DNA from: JAFGNV01 sp964612485
GTDB lineage: Bacteria; Chloroflexota; Anaerolineae; 4572-78; J111
DNA: 64,000 nt
Direction: 5' to 3'
NCBI GenBank assembly: GCA_964612485.1
Contig: CAZTFF010000007.1
Coordinates: forward strand, 61,956-125,955
Positions 9,050 to 18,544 of this stretch are shown here, in pieces (the stretch's first letter is position 1; every line of letters begins with the position of its first letter). A program made the translations under genes and the position numbers. Under the pieces are notes generated by a model. The model saw only the letters and a program-made list of their open reading frames with translations, did not search any database and was not told where the DNA came from.

Positions 9050-11269
9050 GTGGCCCAAAAACGAGCAACCCTATCCAGCAAAATCCCCTCCAAAACCCTG
9101 GCCTTTGCCCTCGATCAGGCCGCCGGGCTGATGCGCAGCCACAATAAACGGGTAATGACCGCCGAAATGCTCCTGTTGGCTTTTTTGAAAATGCCCGATG
9201 TAGAGGCCCACCGGCTGCTGCGCAATTTTAGCAAAGAACGCGGTTTTAACTGGGCCGGTTTTGAACAGGATGTAGAACGGGCCGCCGCCGAACGCGCCGC
9301 CCGCGATGCCGGCCTTGATTTTGTGACCGGCAATCGCCGCCGGGTCTCGCTGGGTAACGAGATGATTATTGTGCTGGACGAGGGGTTGAGCATTGCCAAA
9401 TCCCGGGATGAAGCCTGGTGCAATACCGGCCACGCCCTGGGCGTGATGGCCGACATCAGCGTGGGCACGGCCCGGCTGCTCAATAAATTGGGCATCACCC
9501 AGCGTGCGGTAATCGATGCTCTGGGCAAGCCCTCCCTCTCCAGCGGTGCAACCGCCGTTGATCTGGTGGCCCTGGCCAGAAACGGGCAAATGACCCCCGT
9601 GTATTTTCGGGAAGATCTGCTGCGCGATCTGGTGAACTTGCTCTCGATGGCCCGCGACCGGCACGTGGTGCTGGTAGGCGCGACCGGCGTGGGCAAACAA
9701 TCGCTGGCGCTCTCGCTGGCCCAACTTGTGGCCGAAGGAAAGGGGCCGGTGGGCGTCGACTCGCTGGTGCAGATCAACGAGCCGGCCTTGCTGGATGATC
9801 CCCTCAACTCGCTGCGCTCCGGCCTGCGGCTGGCCAAAAACGGCATCTTGTTCATGCCCGACATCAACCGTTTTTTTGGCGGCATTCGCGCCGAATTTCC
9901 CGAAAAAGCCTGCACCGAACTGCAAAAAGCGCTGCTCTCCAACGATGTGGTCATTATGGGCACCACCACCGAGGGCCGGTATAACGACCGGCTGTCGAAA
10001 TCATCGGTTGTCACCGACCACATGCGCCGCATGGAAGTTCCTCCGGCCACTGTGCCCGAAACCCGCGCCATGCTGGAGGTGCTGCGAACCACCTTCCAGG
10101 GCGATTACGGCTTGCAGATCACCGATGAAAGCCTGCAAGAGGCCGCGCGCCTGGCCGGGCGTTACTACACCGAAGAAGTCCTGCCCAGCGCCGCTGTCCA
10201 CCTGCTGCATCGCGCGGCGGCCATGGTCAAAATGAGCATGCACGAGGTGGGTGACTCCGAGGTGAAAAAGGATGAGCAGTTGGACCCGGACGATGTGATG
10301 ATCGCTGCCAGTTTGCTCACTGGCATCCCGGTCACCAATATGGATGCCGATGAACGCAGTCGCTACGCCAACATGGTCGATCAACTGCACCGCCGCATCA
10401 TTGGGCAGGACGAGGCTGTGCTGGCCCTGAGCCGCGCGGTCAAAATGGCCCGGGTCGGTCTGAAAGACCCGCAGCGGCCCATTGGCTCGTTCCTGTTTTT
10501 GGGGCCAACGGGCGTGGGAAAAACCGAGTTGGGCAAAGCCCTGGCCGAATTTATGTTTGGCACGGAATCGGCCCTGATCACGCTGGATATGAGCGAGTAT
10601 ATGGACGACTCCTCGGTGAACCGGCTCATCGGCTCTCCGCCGGGCTACATTGGCCACGATGCCGGCGGCCAGTTGACCGATGTGGTGAAAAAGCAGCCGT
10701 ACAGCGTGGTTCTGTTTGACGAGGTGGAAAAAGCGGCGGTCAAAGTGTTTGACGTGCTGCTGCAAGTGATGGATGAAGGCCGGCTGACCAGCGGCAAGGG
10801 TGAAACCGTCAGTTTCAGCGAGTGCGTGATTTTGATGACCAGCAACATCGGCGGGCGGTACCTGTCGGACCCCGAGTTGAGCGAGGCTGTGGCCCGTGAG
10901 CATGCCGATGAGCGGGTCAAAACCCATTTCCGGCCCGAATTTCTCAACCGGCTGAGTGACATTATCTATTTCCACCTGCTGTCGGAGGAAAATTTGCGGG
11001 ATATTTTGGATCTGATGCTGCGCCAGGAAGAAGAATTAATGGCCACCCGCAACCTCCACCTGGATATTTCCAGCGGGGCCAAAAAGTGGCTGCTGGCCCA
11101 AAACGATCACCCCGAATGGGGCGCGCGCCCGTTGCGCCGCATCATCGAAAAACATATCCGCGAACCCATGGCCGATTTTCTGCTGCGCCAAGACCCCCAG
11201 GCAGGAACCACCGTGAATATCCGCGTGAAGAGCAAAAAATTGACGTTTGAGACCAAAGCGACTGAATAG
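9050..11269 (+). CDS. ClpC/ClpB-like AAA+ unfoldase with two ATPase rings
   Basis: GTG start with GGAG about 7 bp upstream; 739 residues. Residues 1-160 form a Clp N-like helical region. The first AAA+ domain has GATGVGKQS (about 210) in place of GxxxxGKT and ILFMPDIN (about 266) in place of hhhhDE, so its Walker B glutamate is missing. The second AAA+ domain is canonical: GPTGVGKTEL (about 485), VVLFDEVEKA (about 553), sensor ILMTSN, arginine segment FRPEFLNRLSD, and a C-terminal substrate-binding subdomain. Family members unfold proteins, alone or feeding a protease. No ClpB-length middle coiled coil is apparent, so it is nearer to ClpC/ClpA or a specialised homologue. No clpP is adjacent. 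D1 may bind but not hydrolyse ATP (inference). Confidence 0.88.
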   Translation: MAQKRATLSSKIPSKTLAFALDQAAGLMRSHNKRVMTAEMLLLAFLKMPDVEAHRLLRNFSKERGFNWAGFEQDVERAAAERAARDAGLDFVTGNRRRVSLGNEMIIVLDEGLSIAKSRDEAWCNTGHALGVMADISVGTARLLNKLGITQRAVIDALGKPSLSSGATAVDLVALARNGQMTPVYFREDLLRDLVNLLSMARDRHVVLVGATGVGKQSLALSLAQLVAEGKGPVGVDSLVQINEPALLDDPLNSLRSGLRLAKNGILFMPDINRFFGGIRAEFPEKACTELQKALLSNDVVIMGTTTEGRYNDRLSKSSVVTDHMRRMEVPPATVPETRAMLEVLRTTFQGDYGLQITDESLQEAARLAGRYYTEEVLPSAAVHLLHRAAAMVKMSMHEVGDSEVKKDEQLDPDDVMIAASLLTGIPVTNMDADERSRYANMVDQLHRRIIGQDEAVLALSRAVKMARVGLKDPQRPIGSFLFLGPTGVGKTELGKALAEFMFGTESALITLDMSEYMDDSSVNRLIGSPPGYIGHDAGGQLTDVVKKQPYSVVLFDEVEKAAVKVFDVLLQVMDEGRLTSGKGETVSFSECVILMTSNIGGRYLSDPELSEAVAREHADERVKTHFRPEFLNRLSDIIYFHLLSEENLRDILDLMLRQEEELMATRNLHLDISSGAKKWLLAQNDHPEWGARPLRRIIEKHIREPMADFLLRQDPQAGTTVNIRVKSKKLTFETKATE

Positions 11270-11287
11270 ATTCTACGTTTTTTGTAT

Positions 11288-11379
11288 CTTCTCAATATTT
11301 TCGGGGAACGAGATCTGAGCCTGTCGAAGACCGTTGCTTTCGACAAGCTCAACCAACTCTGCCCCAGATTATTGAGAAG
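11288..11379. repeat. 92-bp palindromic element, copy 1
   Basis: It is bounded by CTTCTCAATA (11288-11297) and its exact inverse TATTGAGAAG (11370-11379). Inside, TGAGCCTGTCGAAGA and TTTCGACAAGCTCA form a second stem. It lies in the gap after the Clp gene, in opposite orientation to the copies at 32060 and 63952 but with the same length as copy 2. It could also act as a transcript-end hairpin. Confidence 0.85.
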
Positions 11380-11412
11380 GCATCGTTTTTTGGGGACTGG
11401 GTTTGGAAAAAG

Positions 11413-11488
11413 TTGTGAATTGTGAATAGCCAATGGTGAAACTATTAATGAAATTGCATCAAACCGTTCACAATTCACCATTCACAAT
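11413..11488. repeat. Inverted repeat of TTGTGAAT-type heptamers
   Basis: TTGTGAATTGTGAA (11413-11426) is mirrored by TTCACAATTCACCATTCACAA (11467-11487), giving a long imperfect hairpin between the 92-bp element and the end of the AlbA_2 gene. It could terminate transcription or be a small non-coding repeat. Confidence 0.6.
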
Positions 11489-11505
11489 TGTCGACAAAAA
11501 GGTGT

Positions 11506-12870
11506 CTATTTTAGAATGTAGTACGTACCTTTTTTATCCCCAATTTTTAGCAAAAGGCCTTTGTCGATCAGATCAACCAGGTCCAGGCGGAGGGTTTCCG
11601 GGTTGACGTCGGGGCAGAGTTGGCGGTAATCGCGGTTGGTGATGCGGCCCTGCTCTTCAACAAAGTTCATGGCCCGCATCTGGCGCTCGTTCATGTTGGT
11701 GATCCAGCGTTTGACCGGGGCGCGTTCCAGGGTGTTGTGCAGTCGCACGGTGAAGGAGTAGGGTTTGGCCTCGAAATCCGGAGCCGGATGCCCTTTTTCC
11801 AGCATTTCCTCAATCATCCGGTCGATACCCAGTCCCAATTCCTCAATGTATCCCCACTGAAACAGGCCCGAAACCAATCGCGGGTTGCGGGAAAAATGCT
11901 CGTCCACAATATTATCCAGGGTGATGTAACCGGGCAGGCCGCCGGGGCTGATCACCTCCAGCCGGTCTTCATACATTCTTACTTCAACCCGCCGCCCGCT
12001 CAGACGATAATCGCGGTGGCACACTGCGTTTACCAGCGCTTCGCGCACGGCAAAAGCGGGGTATTCTGGCACTTCTTCCCGTTTTAGGCCGGTCACTACC
12101 GCTTCCACCCGCATTTCTTCAGTGACCACGTTCCAGGCCCGTTCAATGACCCGGGCCAGCGATCCTTCAATTTCTACCCGCCGGCCATAGCCGGCCATGC
12201 CGTCGCGCCCCCGGGGTTCGGTGCTCAGGAATTTAACAAAAATCACGCCGCTTTGCGGTAAAAACGCCTGCGGATTTTTGCCGAACAGCAGCATCCCGGC
12301 GGTGGTGGGCGTGCCGTCGTCCGCCATCGCGCCGATTTCCACCAGATGTTCCTGCAACGATTCTTTAACGGGGCGAGAGCCGCGTTCCGCTCGCCGCCGC
12401 AGGTATTCGTCCAAAACATCTTTATCCAGGTCTACCAGGGTGGAGCCGGCTACCGGTTCGCTTTCAAAATCGCTGCTGGATTTGGTGGCGGCCAGGTGCC
12501 GGATTGCTTCGCCGCCCAGCGGCATATTTTTAACGCCGCTGCGGATGATTACCCGGCCATCACCCAAGGCGTGCAGCTCCGGGCTGCGGGCGATTTTCAG
12601 AGCAACCACCGTGCCGCCGGGCAACTCGCATTGTTCCCAGTCGGTTACAACCGGCGGGCGGCACATCACCAGCGCCTGAGCCAGTTTGTTTTGGACCTCT
12701 TCGTCCATCATGTAATCCACCACTTTGCCCTGCTCGTTGAGGCCAATCAAAATTGTGCCGCCATCGGTATTGGCAAAAGCTACCATGGTTTCGGCCAGGG
12801 CATTGACTTCGGGATAAGGAATAAAGGCCACGGTTTGACCCGGGCCGCGTTTGACCAGATTTTCTATCAT
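11506..12870 (-). CDS. AlbA_2 (Schlafen-like) DNA-binding / HATPase_c_4 regulator
   Basis: The protein has 454 residues. The N-terminal AlbA_2 module (about 1-125) shows ETMVAFANTDGGTILIGLNEQGKV. The C-terminal half carries the HATPase_c_4 signature found in RecG-related putative transcriptional regulators: VREALVNAVCHRDY, LEVISPGGLPGYIT, and a GLGIDRM element. The last 80 residues (NERQMRAMNFVEEQGRITN) form a winged-helix tail. Members of this family are predicted ATP-dependent regulators; their DNA targets are mostly unknown. The gene stands alone in its orientation. The helicase label often given to the family is not supported here, since no helicase motifs are present. Confidence 0.85.
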   Translation of the reverse strand: MIENLVKRGPGQTVAFIPYPEVNALAETMVAFANTDGGTILIGLNEQGKVVDYMMDEEVQNKLAQALVMCRPPVVTDWEQCELPGGTVVALKIARSPELHALGDGRVIIRSGVKNMPLGGEAIRHLAATKSSSDFESEPVAGSTLVDLDKDVLDEYLRRRAERGSRPVKESLQEHLVEIGAMADDGTPTTAGMLLFGKNPQAFLPQSGVIFVKFLSTEPRGRDGMAGYGRRVEIEGSLARVIERAWNVVTEEMRVEAVVTGLKREEVPEYPAFAVREALVNAVCHRDYRLSGRRVEVRMYEDRLEVISPGGLPGYITLDNIVDEHFSRNPRLVSGLFQWGYIEELGLGIDRMIEEMLEKGHPAPDFEAKPYSFTVRLHNTLERAPVKRWITNMNERQMRAMNFVEEQGRITNRDYRQLCPDVNPETLRLDLVDLIDKGLLLKIGDKKGTYYILK

Positions 12871-13167
12871 AAAGGGAATTTTACCACAGCCGGGGGATTT
12901 TTATCAATCCGAGAGGGCCGGCGTGCCATAGTTTGACACTGTCCGGCGTAATCGAATAATTGCACTTGCTCTTTGGAGAAGTTACTGGTAAGCTATAATT
13001 AATCAAGTTCAGTTGGTAAACAGCATTTATGGGATCAAAGCCTCCAAACTTCCTCGCTTTGGCTTACGCCGGCAGCAGTAGGTGGCTCGCCGGACGGCTT
13101 GTTAGCCCCATTAAATAGGCACCCTGTTAATTCAATACTATTGCTATGCTACAAGGAGGTAAGCATC
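12871..13167. other. Intergenic region upstream of the MttB pair
   Basis: This 297-bp gap between divergent genes contains TATAAT at 12994-12999, a possible -10 box for the methyltransferase genes, but no convincing -35. From about 13040 to 13110 there is a GC-rich patch with GCCGG/CCGGACGG that may fold. No cobalamin riboswitch box was found, although corrinoid-dependent genes follow. Confidence 0.4.
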
Positions 13168-14619
13168 ATGAAGCCAATCAATCCGGAAACCTTTCGACCT
13201 CGATTAAAAGTTCTTAATCGTGACCAGGCCCGGGCCATCCACAAAGCCGCTCTGGAAATCCTGGAGAAAACCGGAGCCAAAATGGAGCATCCTGATGTGT
13301 TGGAAATGCTGGTGGGGGCCGGCTGCCGGGTTTCCGAAGGCAATTGGGTTAAAATTCCGGCCTACGTGGTGGAAGACGCCCTGCGGTCGGTGCCCCGCCA
13401 ATTTACCCTCTACGACCAAAAAGGCGACCGGGCTATGAATATGAAAGACACGAACTCATATTTTGGCACCGGCTCGGATACCACGTTTACCATAGATGTT
13501 GAAACCGGAAAGCGCCGCCAGACTGTACTCAAGGATATTGGTCAGTTTGCCCGGCTGGTGGATGGCCTGGGCAATATGGATTTCATTATGTCTATGGCCA
13601 ATGCCCAGGATTTTGTGGACGATTGTATGTATGTGCGCGGGTTTGTGGAAATGGTCAAAAATACCAACAAACCCCTTGTTTTTATTGCCGAAAGCGCCGA
13701 AGACCTGACCACGATTTATGAGATTGCCTGCCTGGTGGCCGGAGGCGCGGATGCGTTGGAGAACAAACCCTTTTTGCTCCATTACGCCGAAGGCATCAGC
13801 CCGCTCCATTTTCCCAAAAATGTGATGGAGCGGGTTGTTTTTTGCGCGGAAAAACGAATTCCGTTTTGTTTCCCTTCGGGGTCTAATGCCGGCGGCGGCG
13901 CGCCGGTCACGCTGGCCGGGGCCATGGCCCTGGGCATTGCCGAAAATTTGGTGGGCCTGGTGGTTCACCAACTGGCCGGCAAAGGCGCGCCCTTTTTGTT
14001 TGGCCCCAACGTCAGCGTGCTGGATATGAAATCTACCGTTGTTTCTTACGGCTGCCCGGAGTGGGGGCTGACCCAGGCCGCGCTGGCCGATATGCGGGAT
14101 GAAATTTACGACCTGCCCATCTGGGCCTACGCCGGGGCCTCCGACTCCAAGGTGATGGATGCCCAGGCCGGGGCCGAAGCCATGTTTTCCATCATCACCG
14201 CCCTGCTCTCGCGGGCCAATATGATCCACGATGTGGGTTATCTTGAATATGGCAGCACCTCGTCGTTGGAAATGGTGGTGATGGCCAATGATCTGATTGC
14301 CATGAGCCGTTATTTTGTTGACGGCATCCCGGTGAGCGATGAAACGCTGGCCATTGAGGTGATAGAGCGCGTAACCAAAGGCGGTCCCGGCTCCATCTTT
14401 TTGACCGATGATCACACCCTGGCTCATTTCAGAACGGCGCAATTTTTGCCCCGGCTGCTGGACCGCTCCCGGTATGATGCCTGGGAGAAATTTGGCGCGA
14501 TGGATATTTATAAACGGTGTAATCTTGAAGCCAAAAAGAAACTGGCCATCCACGAAGTAGAACCCAAACCGGATGAGGTGTTGCAAGAGATTGATAACAT
14601 CCTTCAACGATGCCAATAA
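13168..14619 (+). CDS. MttB-family corrinoid-dependent methyltransferase, non-pyrrolysine type (copy 1)
   Basis: The start at 13168 is set by AAGGAGGT 7 bp upstream; an ATG at 13099 has no ribosome site. The protein has 483 residues, the usual MttB length, with no internal amber codon. It begins with the conserved block AIHKAALEILEKTGAKMEHPDV and contains GTGSDTTFTIDVETG, PSGSNAGGGAPVTLAGA, and YAGASDSKVMDAQAGAEA. MttB proteins with pyrrolysine demethylate trimethylamine; relatives without it, such as glycine betaine methyltransferase MtgB, use other quaternary amines and transfer the methyl group to a corrinoid protein. No corrinoid protein or reactivase lies nearby, so those must be elsewhere. 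The substrate cannot be read from sequence. Its twin follows 150 bp downstream. Confidence 0.88.
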   Translation: MKPINPETFRPRLKVLNRDQARAIHKAALEILEKTGAKMEHPDVLEMLVGAGCRVSEGNWVKIPAYVVEDALRSVPRQFTLYDQKGDRAMNMKDTNSYFGTGSDTTFTIDVETGKRRQTVLKDIGQFARLVDGLGNMDFIMSMANAQDFVDDCMYVRGFVEMVKNTNKPLVFIAESAEDLTTIYEIACLVAGGADALENKPFLLHYAEGISPLHFPKNVMERVVFCAEKRIPFCFPSGSNAGGGAPVTLAGAMALGIAENLVGLVVHQLAGKGAPFLFGPNVSVLDMKSTVVSYGCPEWGLTQAALADMRDEIYDLPIWAYAGASDSKVMDAQAGAEAMFSIITALLSRANMIHDVGYLEYGSTSSLEMVVMANDLIAMSRYFVDGIPVSDETLAIEVIERVTKGGPGSIFLTDDHTLAHFRTAQFLPRLLDRSRYDAWEKFGAMDIYKRCNLEAKKKLAIHEVEPKPDEVLQEIDNILQRCQ

Positions 14620-14769
14620 ACGCGGTCACGAGTTGCGCAGTTCGCGTAGACAAAATTTTTGTTATTGACAGCGCCGGTAATCAATTCAGAATTTCAGTTG
14701 ATTGAAAGTTGTTGAGAAGAGGATGCTGGTGGATCGGGTGTTAAGGATGTTATGTTCAAGGAGGATACT

Positions 14770-16230
14770 ATGAAAACTGAAGATATTCTAACATTTCAAC
14801 CACGCATACGCGTATTTAGTAAAGAACAGGCCAGCGGCGTTCATACCGCCGCTTTGGAAATATTAGAAAAAACTGGTTTTAAGATGGAGCATGCCGGCGC
14901 CCTGGAAATGCTGGCCGATGCCGGTTGCAAAATAACCAACGGAAACTGGGTGAGACTGCCCGGCTCATTGGCCGAAGCGGCCTTGAGATCGGCCCCCAAA
15001 CAGATCATTATGTACGACCAGCAGGGGAACAAAACTATGCCCCTGGCCAACGGCAACGCCTTTTACGGCACCGGTTCAGATGCCACCTTCACCCTGGATG
15101 TGGAAACGGGCCGCCGCCGCCGCACGCTGCTGCAAGATGTAGGGAACTTTGCCCGGCTGGTGGATGGGCTGGAAAACATTACCTTTGCTATGTCGATGGC
15201 GAACCCCGACGATGCGCCGGTGCAAGATATTTATGTGTATGCCTTTGCTGAAATGGTGAAGAATACCCGCAAGCCGATGGTGTTTATTGCCGACAGCGGC
15301 CGGGACATTGCCAAGATTTACAAGATTGCCTGCCTGGTGGCTGGCGGAGAAGAAGAACTTCAGAAGAAACCTTTTTTGCTCAATTATTCTGAGGCTATCA
15401 GCCCATTGCATTTTCCGAAAAATGTAGTGGAAAAACTTATTTTTTGCGCGGAAAAGAAAATCCCTATCTGCTTTCCATCCGGCTCCAATGCCGGCGGCGG
15501 CGCGCCGATCACGCTGGCCGGGGCCATGGCCCTGGGCATTGCCGAAAATCTGGTGGGTCTGGTGGTCCACCAGTTGGCCGGCAAAGGCTCTCCCTTTTTG
15601 TTTGGCCCCAATGTGAGCGTGCTGGATATGAAATCGACCGTGGTTTCCTATGGCTGCCCGGAATGGAGTTTGAGCCAGGCCGCGCTGGCCGATATGCGAG
15701 ACCATCTTTACGGCCTGCCCATCTGGGCTTATGCCGGCGCGTCGGATTCTAAAGTGATGGATGCCCAGGCCGGAGCGGAAGCGATGTTTTCCATCATCAC
15801 CGCTCTATTATCTCGCGCCAATGTTATTCACGATGTAGGATTTTTAGAGTTCGGCACCACTTCCTCGTTAGAAATGGTAACCATGGCCAACGAGCTGGTG
15901 GCCATGAGCCGCTATTTTGTAGAAGGCATCCCGGTTAATGAAGAGACGCTGGCGCTGGACGTAATTGAAAAAGTGGCTAAAGGCGGGCCGGGTTATCTTT
16001 TCCGCACGGAAGACCATACCCTGGACCACTTCAGAGAAGCGCAATTCTTTCCCCGATTGCTGGATCGCTCAGATTACGATTTTTGGGAACAGGCCGGCGC
16101 GCAAGATCTCTACCAGCGATGCAATCTTGAGGCCAAACGCATTCTGGCCGAACACCAGCCCGATGCCAAAACCGCCGCTGTTTTGGCGGAAATTGAACAT
16201 ATCATGCAACCGGTCACAGTTGCAACTTAA
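14770..16230 (+). CDS. MttB-family corrinoid-dependent methyltransferase, non-pyrrolysine type (copy 2)
   Basis: The start at 14770 follows AAGGAGG (14758-14764); an in-frame ATG at 14752 lies before this site and is unlikely. The protein has 486 residues and is collinear with copy 1. The central blocks (NAGGGAP, GPNVSVLDMKSTVVSYGCPEW, ASDSKVMDAQAGAEAMFSIITALLSRAN) are almost identical between the copies, while the ends differ more. This points to tandem duplication with the catalytic core conserved. No in-frame amber codon is present. The two may act on different methylated amines or under different conditions. The 150-bp spacer shows no clear terminator, so co-transcription is likely. Confidence 0.88.
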   Translation: MKTEDILTFQPRIRVFSKEQASGVHTAALEILEKTGFKMEHAGALEMLADAGCKITNGNWVRLPGSLAEAALRSAPKQIIMYDQQGNKTMPLANGNAFYGTGSDATFTLDVETGRRRRTLLQDVGNFARLVDGLENITFAMSMANPDDAPVQDIYVYAFAEMVKNTRKPMVFIADSGRDIAKIYKIACLVAGGEEELQKKPFLLNYSEAISPLHFPKNVVEKLIFCAEKKIPICFPSGSNAGGGAPITLAGAMALGIAENLVGLVVHQLAGKGSPFLFGPNVSVLDMKSTVVSYGCPEWSLSQAALADMRDHLYGLPIWAYAGASDSKVMDAQAGAEAMFSIITALLSRANVIHDVGFLEFGTTSSLEMVTMANELVAMSRYFVEGIPVNEETLALDVIEKVAKGGPGYLFRTEDHTLDHFREAQFFPRLLDRSDYDFWEQAGAQDLYQRCNLEAKRILAEHQPDAKTAAVLAEIEHIMQPVTVAT

Positions 16231-16339
16231 GGCCGGGTGTTGAGGCCACAACGTCGGTTGCGTTTTCAGGATTACTTTTCTGAACCAAATTTGTTGGGTG
16301 TCAGGATGATGGGGTTATGAGGCTGAGAGATGCAACATG

Positions 16340-18514
16340 TCAGGCCAAAAAATCCTTTTTTCGCGGTAGGTTAACCGTAAAGGTGCTTCCCTGGCCGGGG
16401 GTTGTTTCAATGTCAACCGTGCCGTTGTGGGCTTCGACAATGTAGCGGGTTAAAACCAGCCCCAGCCCCAGCCCTTCCTGGGCGCGGCGTAGAGGATCGA
16501 CACCTTGTTCAAAAGCGTCCCAGATTCTCTCCATCAATTCATCTTCAATGCCAATGCCGGTGTCTGAAACCGCAATTTCGATCCGGTCGACATAGGTACG
16601 CGCCGTAAGCGTTACTTTGCCGCCGGGTTGATTGAATTTGATGGCATTATCCACCAGTTGGGTCAGGGCCTCTTCCATTTGTTTCACATCAAGGGGCAGC
16701 GAAGGAAGTTCGCCGGCAATATCTGTTTCAATGGTGATCTCTTTGCTGCGAGCCTTGAACTCGGCCAGCGGAATCAGGTTTTCCAGCACCGGGTTCAGAT
16801 GCGCCAAAACAGGCCGGACGGTTTCCTGTTTGCTTAAAAAGGCGGCCACGCGGGTCAGCCCCTCCACCATTTCCCCCAAGGTCCAGGCTTGCCGCCGCAG
16901 GGCGGATACCGCGTCTAATTGCCGTTCGGTCAGTTCGCCCAAATCAGGCCCTTCCATCATTTCAATGGTCTGAAAAATCAGGCTCAGCGGGGTGCGCATT
17001 TCGTGATTCACGGTGCTCAGAAAAGTGTGGCGCAGCCGGTCCAGCGCCATCCGGTGCCGCTGCCGTTCCCGGTGAACGGTGCGCAGCCGTTCCGCTTCTT
17101 TGAGCGGGGTAATGTCGCTTTGCACGCTGGCAAATCCCACAATTTTTTCAGGATCATCGGGGTCAAACAGGGGGGCCACGGTAATTCTGGCTTCGTATCG
17201 CGTGCCATCTTTACGTTTGTTGCTGATTTCTCCTTGCCATACTTGCCCCCGGCGGGCGGTGTTTAAAATTTTATCGTAGGGCTTGTAGTCAATCTCGCTT
17301 TTTGATAATTGGCCTGTTTTGCCACACTGCCATAAACGCCAATCTTGCCCTTTGACCTCTTCTTCGCTAAAGCCGGTTAATTTAACGGCGGCAGGGTTGA
17401 TATATTCAATGTTTCCGACGGCGTCTGTAACCACCACGGCTTCTCCCAACGCCTGCAAAATAGCCAGGGTGTGATCCCGGCCTCTTTCCAACTCGCGAGT
17501 CCGTTCTTTAACTTTGATCTCTAAGGCTTCGGCGTGTTGTTGCAGGCCCTGGTACAGGTGGGCCGTTTCGATGGCCTGGCCGACGGCAGTGGTGATGCTT
17601 TGCGCCAGGGCCAGATCATGATCGTTGAAATCGCGCCGGTCAACAGACCCCAGTTCGATCAGCGCCGTAAGCTGCTCGCCGCTCCACACCGGCGCAATGA
17701 GCAGCGAGCCGAGTTCATAGGTTTGCGCCAGGCCGTAAAACTCAAACAACCGGCGATCTTCGGGTTCATCAACAATGGCCAGCGGCGTTTTGAGATCACG
17801 CAAGTATTCCAGCACCTGATCGCCGAGGTCGGGGTTGGGCAACTCCGGGGAGTCTGAAGAATTGGCGCTTTGTTGTTCCAGAGCCGCCAGGGGCGTGAGG
17901 TAGTCATCAAGATTAATGAATTGAGTTTGTTGGCGGCCTAATAACCAGGCTGAAGCATGGGGCATTTCAAAAGCGTTGGCTAAAGAGCGGCAGGCAATGC
18001 GCAGGGTTTCCATGCTGTCCAGGGATGCCGCTGCCGCCGTGATCACCTGATTCAAGAGCCTGAGTTCGTAATTTCGGCGCTGGAGCGCTGTTTCGGCCTG
18101 CTGCCGGTGCGTTCTTTCTTGAACCAAACGCCGGTAGCGGTTGAGCCGGGTGATGGTTGTGACGCGGGCGCGGAGTTCGGTATGGTCGAACGGTTTGCTG
18201 ACAAAATCATCCGCGCCGGCTTCAAGGCCCTGCACGCGGGAATCGTGATCGTCGAGGGCGGTAATCAAAATAACGGGTACTTCGGCCAGTTTTTCATGGG
18301 CGCGTATTTTGCGGCACACTTCAAACCCGTCCATTTCCGGCATCATCACATCCAGCAGAATGAGGTCCGGCGTGACGGTGGCCGCTTTTTTCAAGGCTTC
18401 CTGGCCGCCGGCGGCAAATATCAAATTGTAACCCTGCCCGGTCAGCGCGCCTCTGAGAACTTCGCGGGCGCTGATTTGATCGTCAACAATAAGAATTGTA
18501 GTGGGATTTTCCAT
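16340..18514 (-). CDS. Hybrid sensor histidine kinase, REC-GAF-PAS-HisKA-HATPase
   Basis: The protein has 724 residues and no membrane segment. An N-terminal receiver (1-125) has its phosphoacceptor in PDLILLDVMMPEMDG. A GAF-like region (about 165-325) and a coiled coil lead to a PAS domain (about 345-470; NIEYINPAAVKLTGFSEEEVKG). The HisKA helix carries VNHEMRTPLS, and the catalytic domain shows QLVDNAIKFN, DTGIGI and GLGLGLVLTRYIVEAHNG. A receiver placed before the kinase suggests it is controlled by an upstream phosphodonor. It closely resembles the kinases at 22155, 23705 and 24834 in its receiver, so all probably arose by duplication. It is separated from them by the protease gene and has a dyad upstream. 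Confidence 0.9.
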   Translation of the reverse strand: MENPTTILIVDDQISAREVLRGALTGQGYNLIFAAGGQEALKKAATVTPDLILLDVMMPEMDGFEVCRKIRAHEKLAEVPVILITALDDHDSRVQGLEAGADDFVSKPFDHTELRARVTTITRLNRYRRLVQERTHRQQAETALQRRNYELRLLNQVITAAAASLDSMETLRIACRSLANAFEMPHASAWLLGRQQTQFINLDDYLTPLAALEQQSANSSDSPELPNPDLGDQVLEYLRDLKTPLAIVDEPEDRRLFEFYGLAQTYELGSLLIAPVWSGEQLTALIELGSVDRRDFNDHDLALAQSITTAVGQAIETAHLYQGLQQHAEALEIKVKERTRELERGRDHTLAILQALGEAVVVTDAVGNIEYINPAAVKLTGFSEEEVKGQDWRLWQCGKTGQLSKSEIDYKPYDKILNTARRGQVWQGEISNKRKDGTRYEARITVAPLFDPDDPEKIVGFASVQSDITPLKEAERLRTVHRERQRHRMALDRLRHTFLSTVNHEMRTPLSLIFQTIEMMEGPDLGELTERQLDAVSALRRQAWTLGEMVEGLTRVAAFLSKQETVRPVLAHLNPVLENLIPLAEFKARSKEITIETDIAGELPSLPLDVKQMEEALTQLVDNAIKFNQPGGKVTLTARTYVDRIEIAVSDTGIGIEDELMERIWDAFEQGVDPLRRAQEGLGLGLVLTRYIVEAHNGTVDIETTPGQGSTFTVNLPRKKDFLA

Positions 18515-18544
18515 CTGCTTCCATAAAATCTGCTATAAAGAAGC

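Noticed and set aside
11506..12870. ATP-dependent DNA helicase (RecG-like)
   Set aside because: This label is common for the family, but no helicase motifs are visible; the domains are AlbA_2 and HATPase_c_4.
13085..13110. GCTTGTTAGCCC resembling an integron attC core
   Set aside because: The core does not match GTTRRRY, there is no partner RYYYAAC arm at a proper distance and no integrase or cassette array nearby.
12871..13167. Cobalamin riboswitch upstream of the corrinoid methyltransferases
   Set aside because: No B12 box or supporting stems were recognised in this region.
13168..16230. Pyrrolysine-containing trimethylamine methyltransferases
   Set aside because: Neither reading frame has an internal amber codon; both are full-length without readthrough, so they are non-pyrrolysine relatives.
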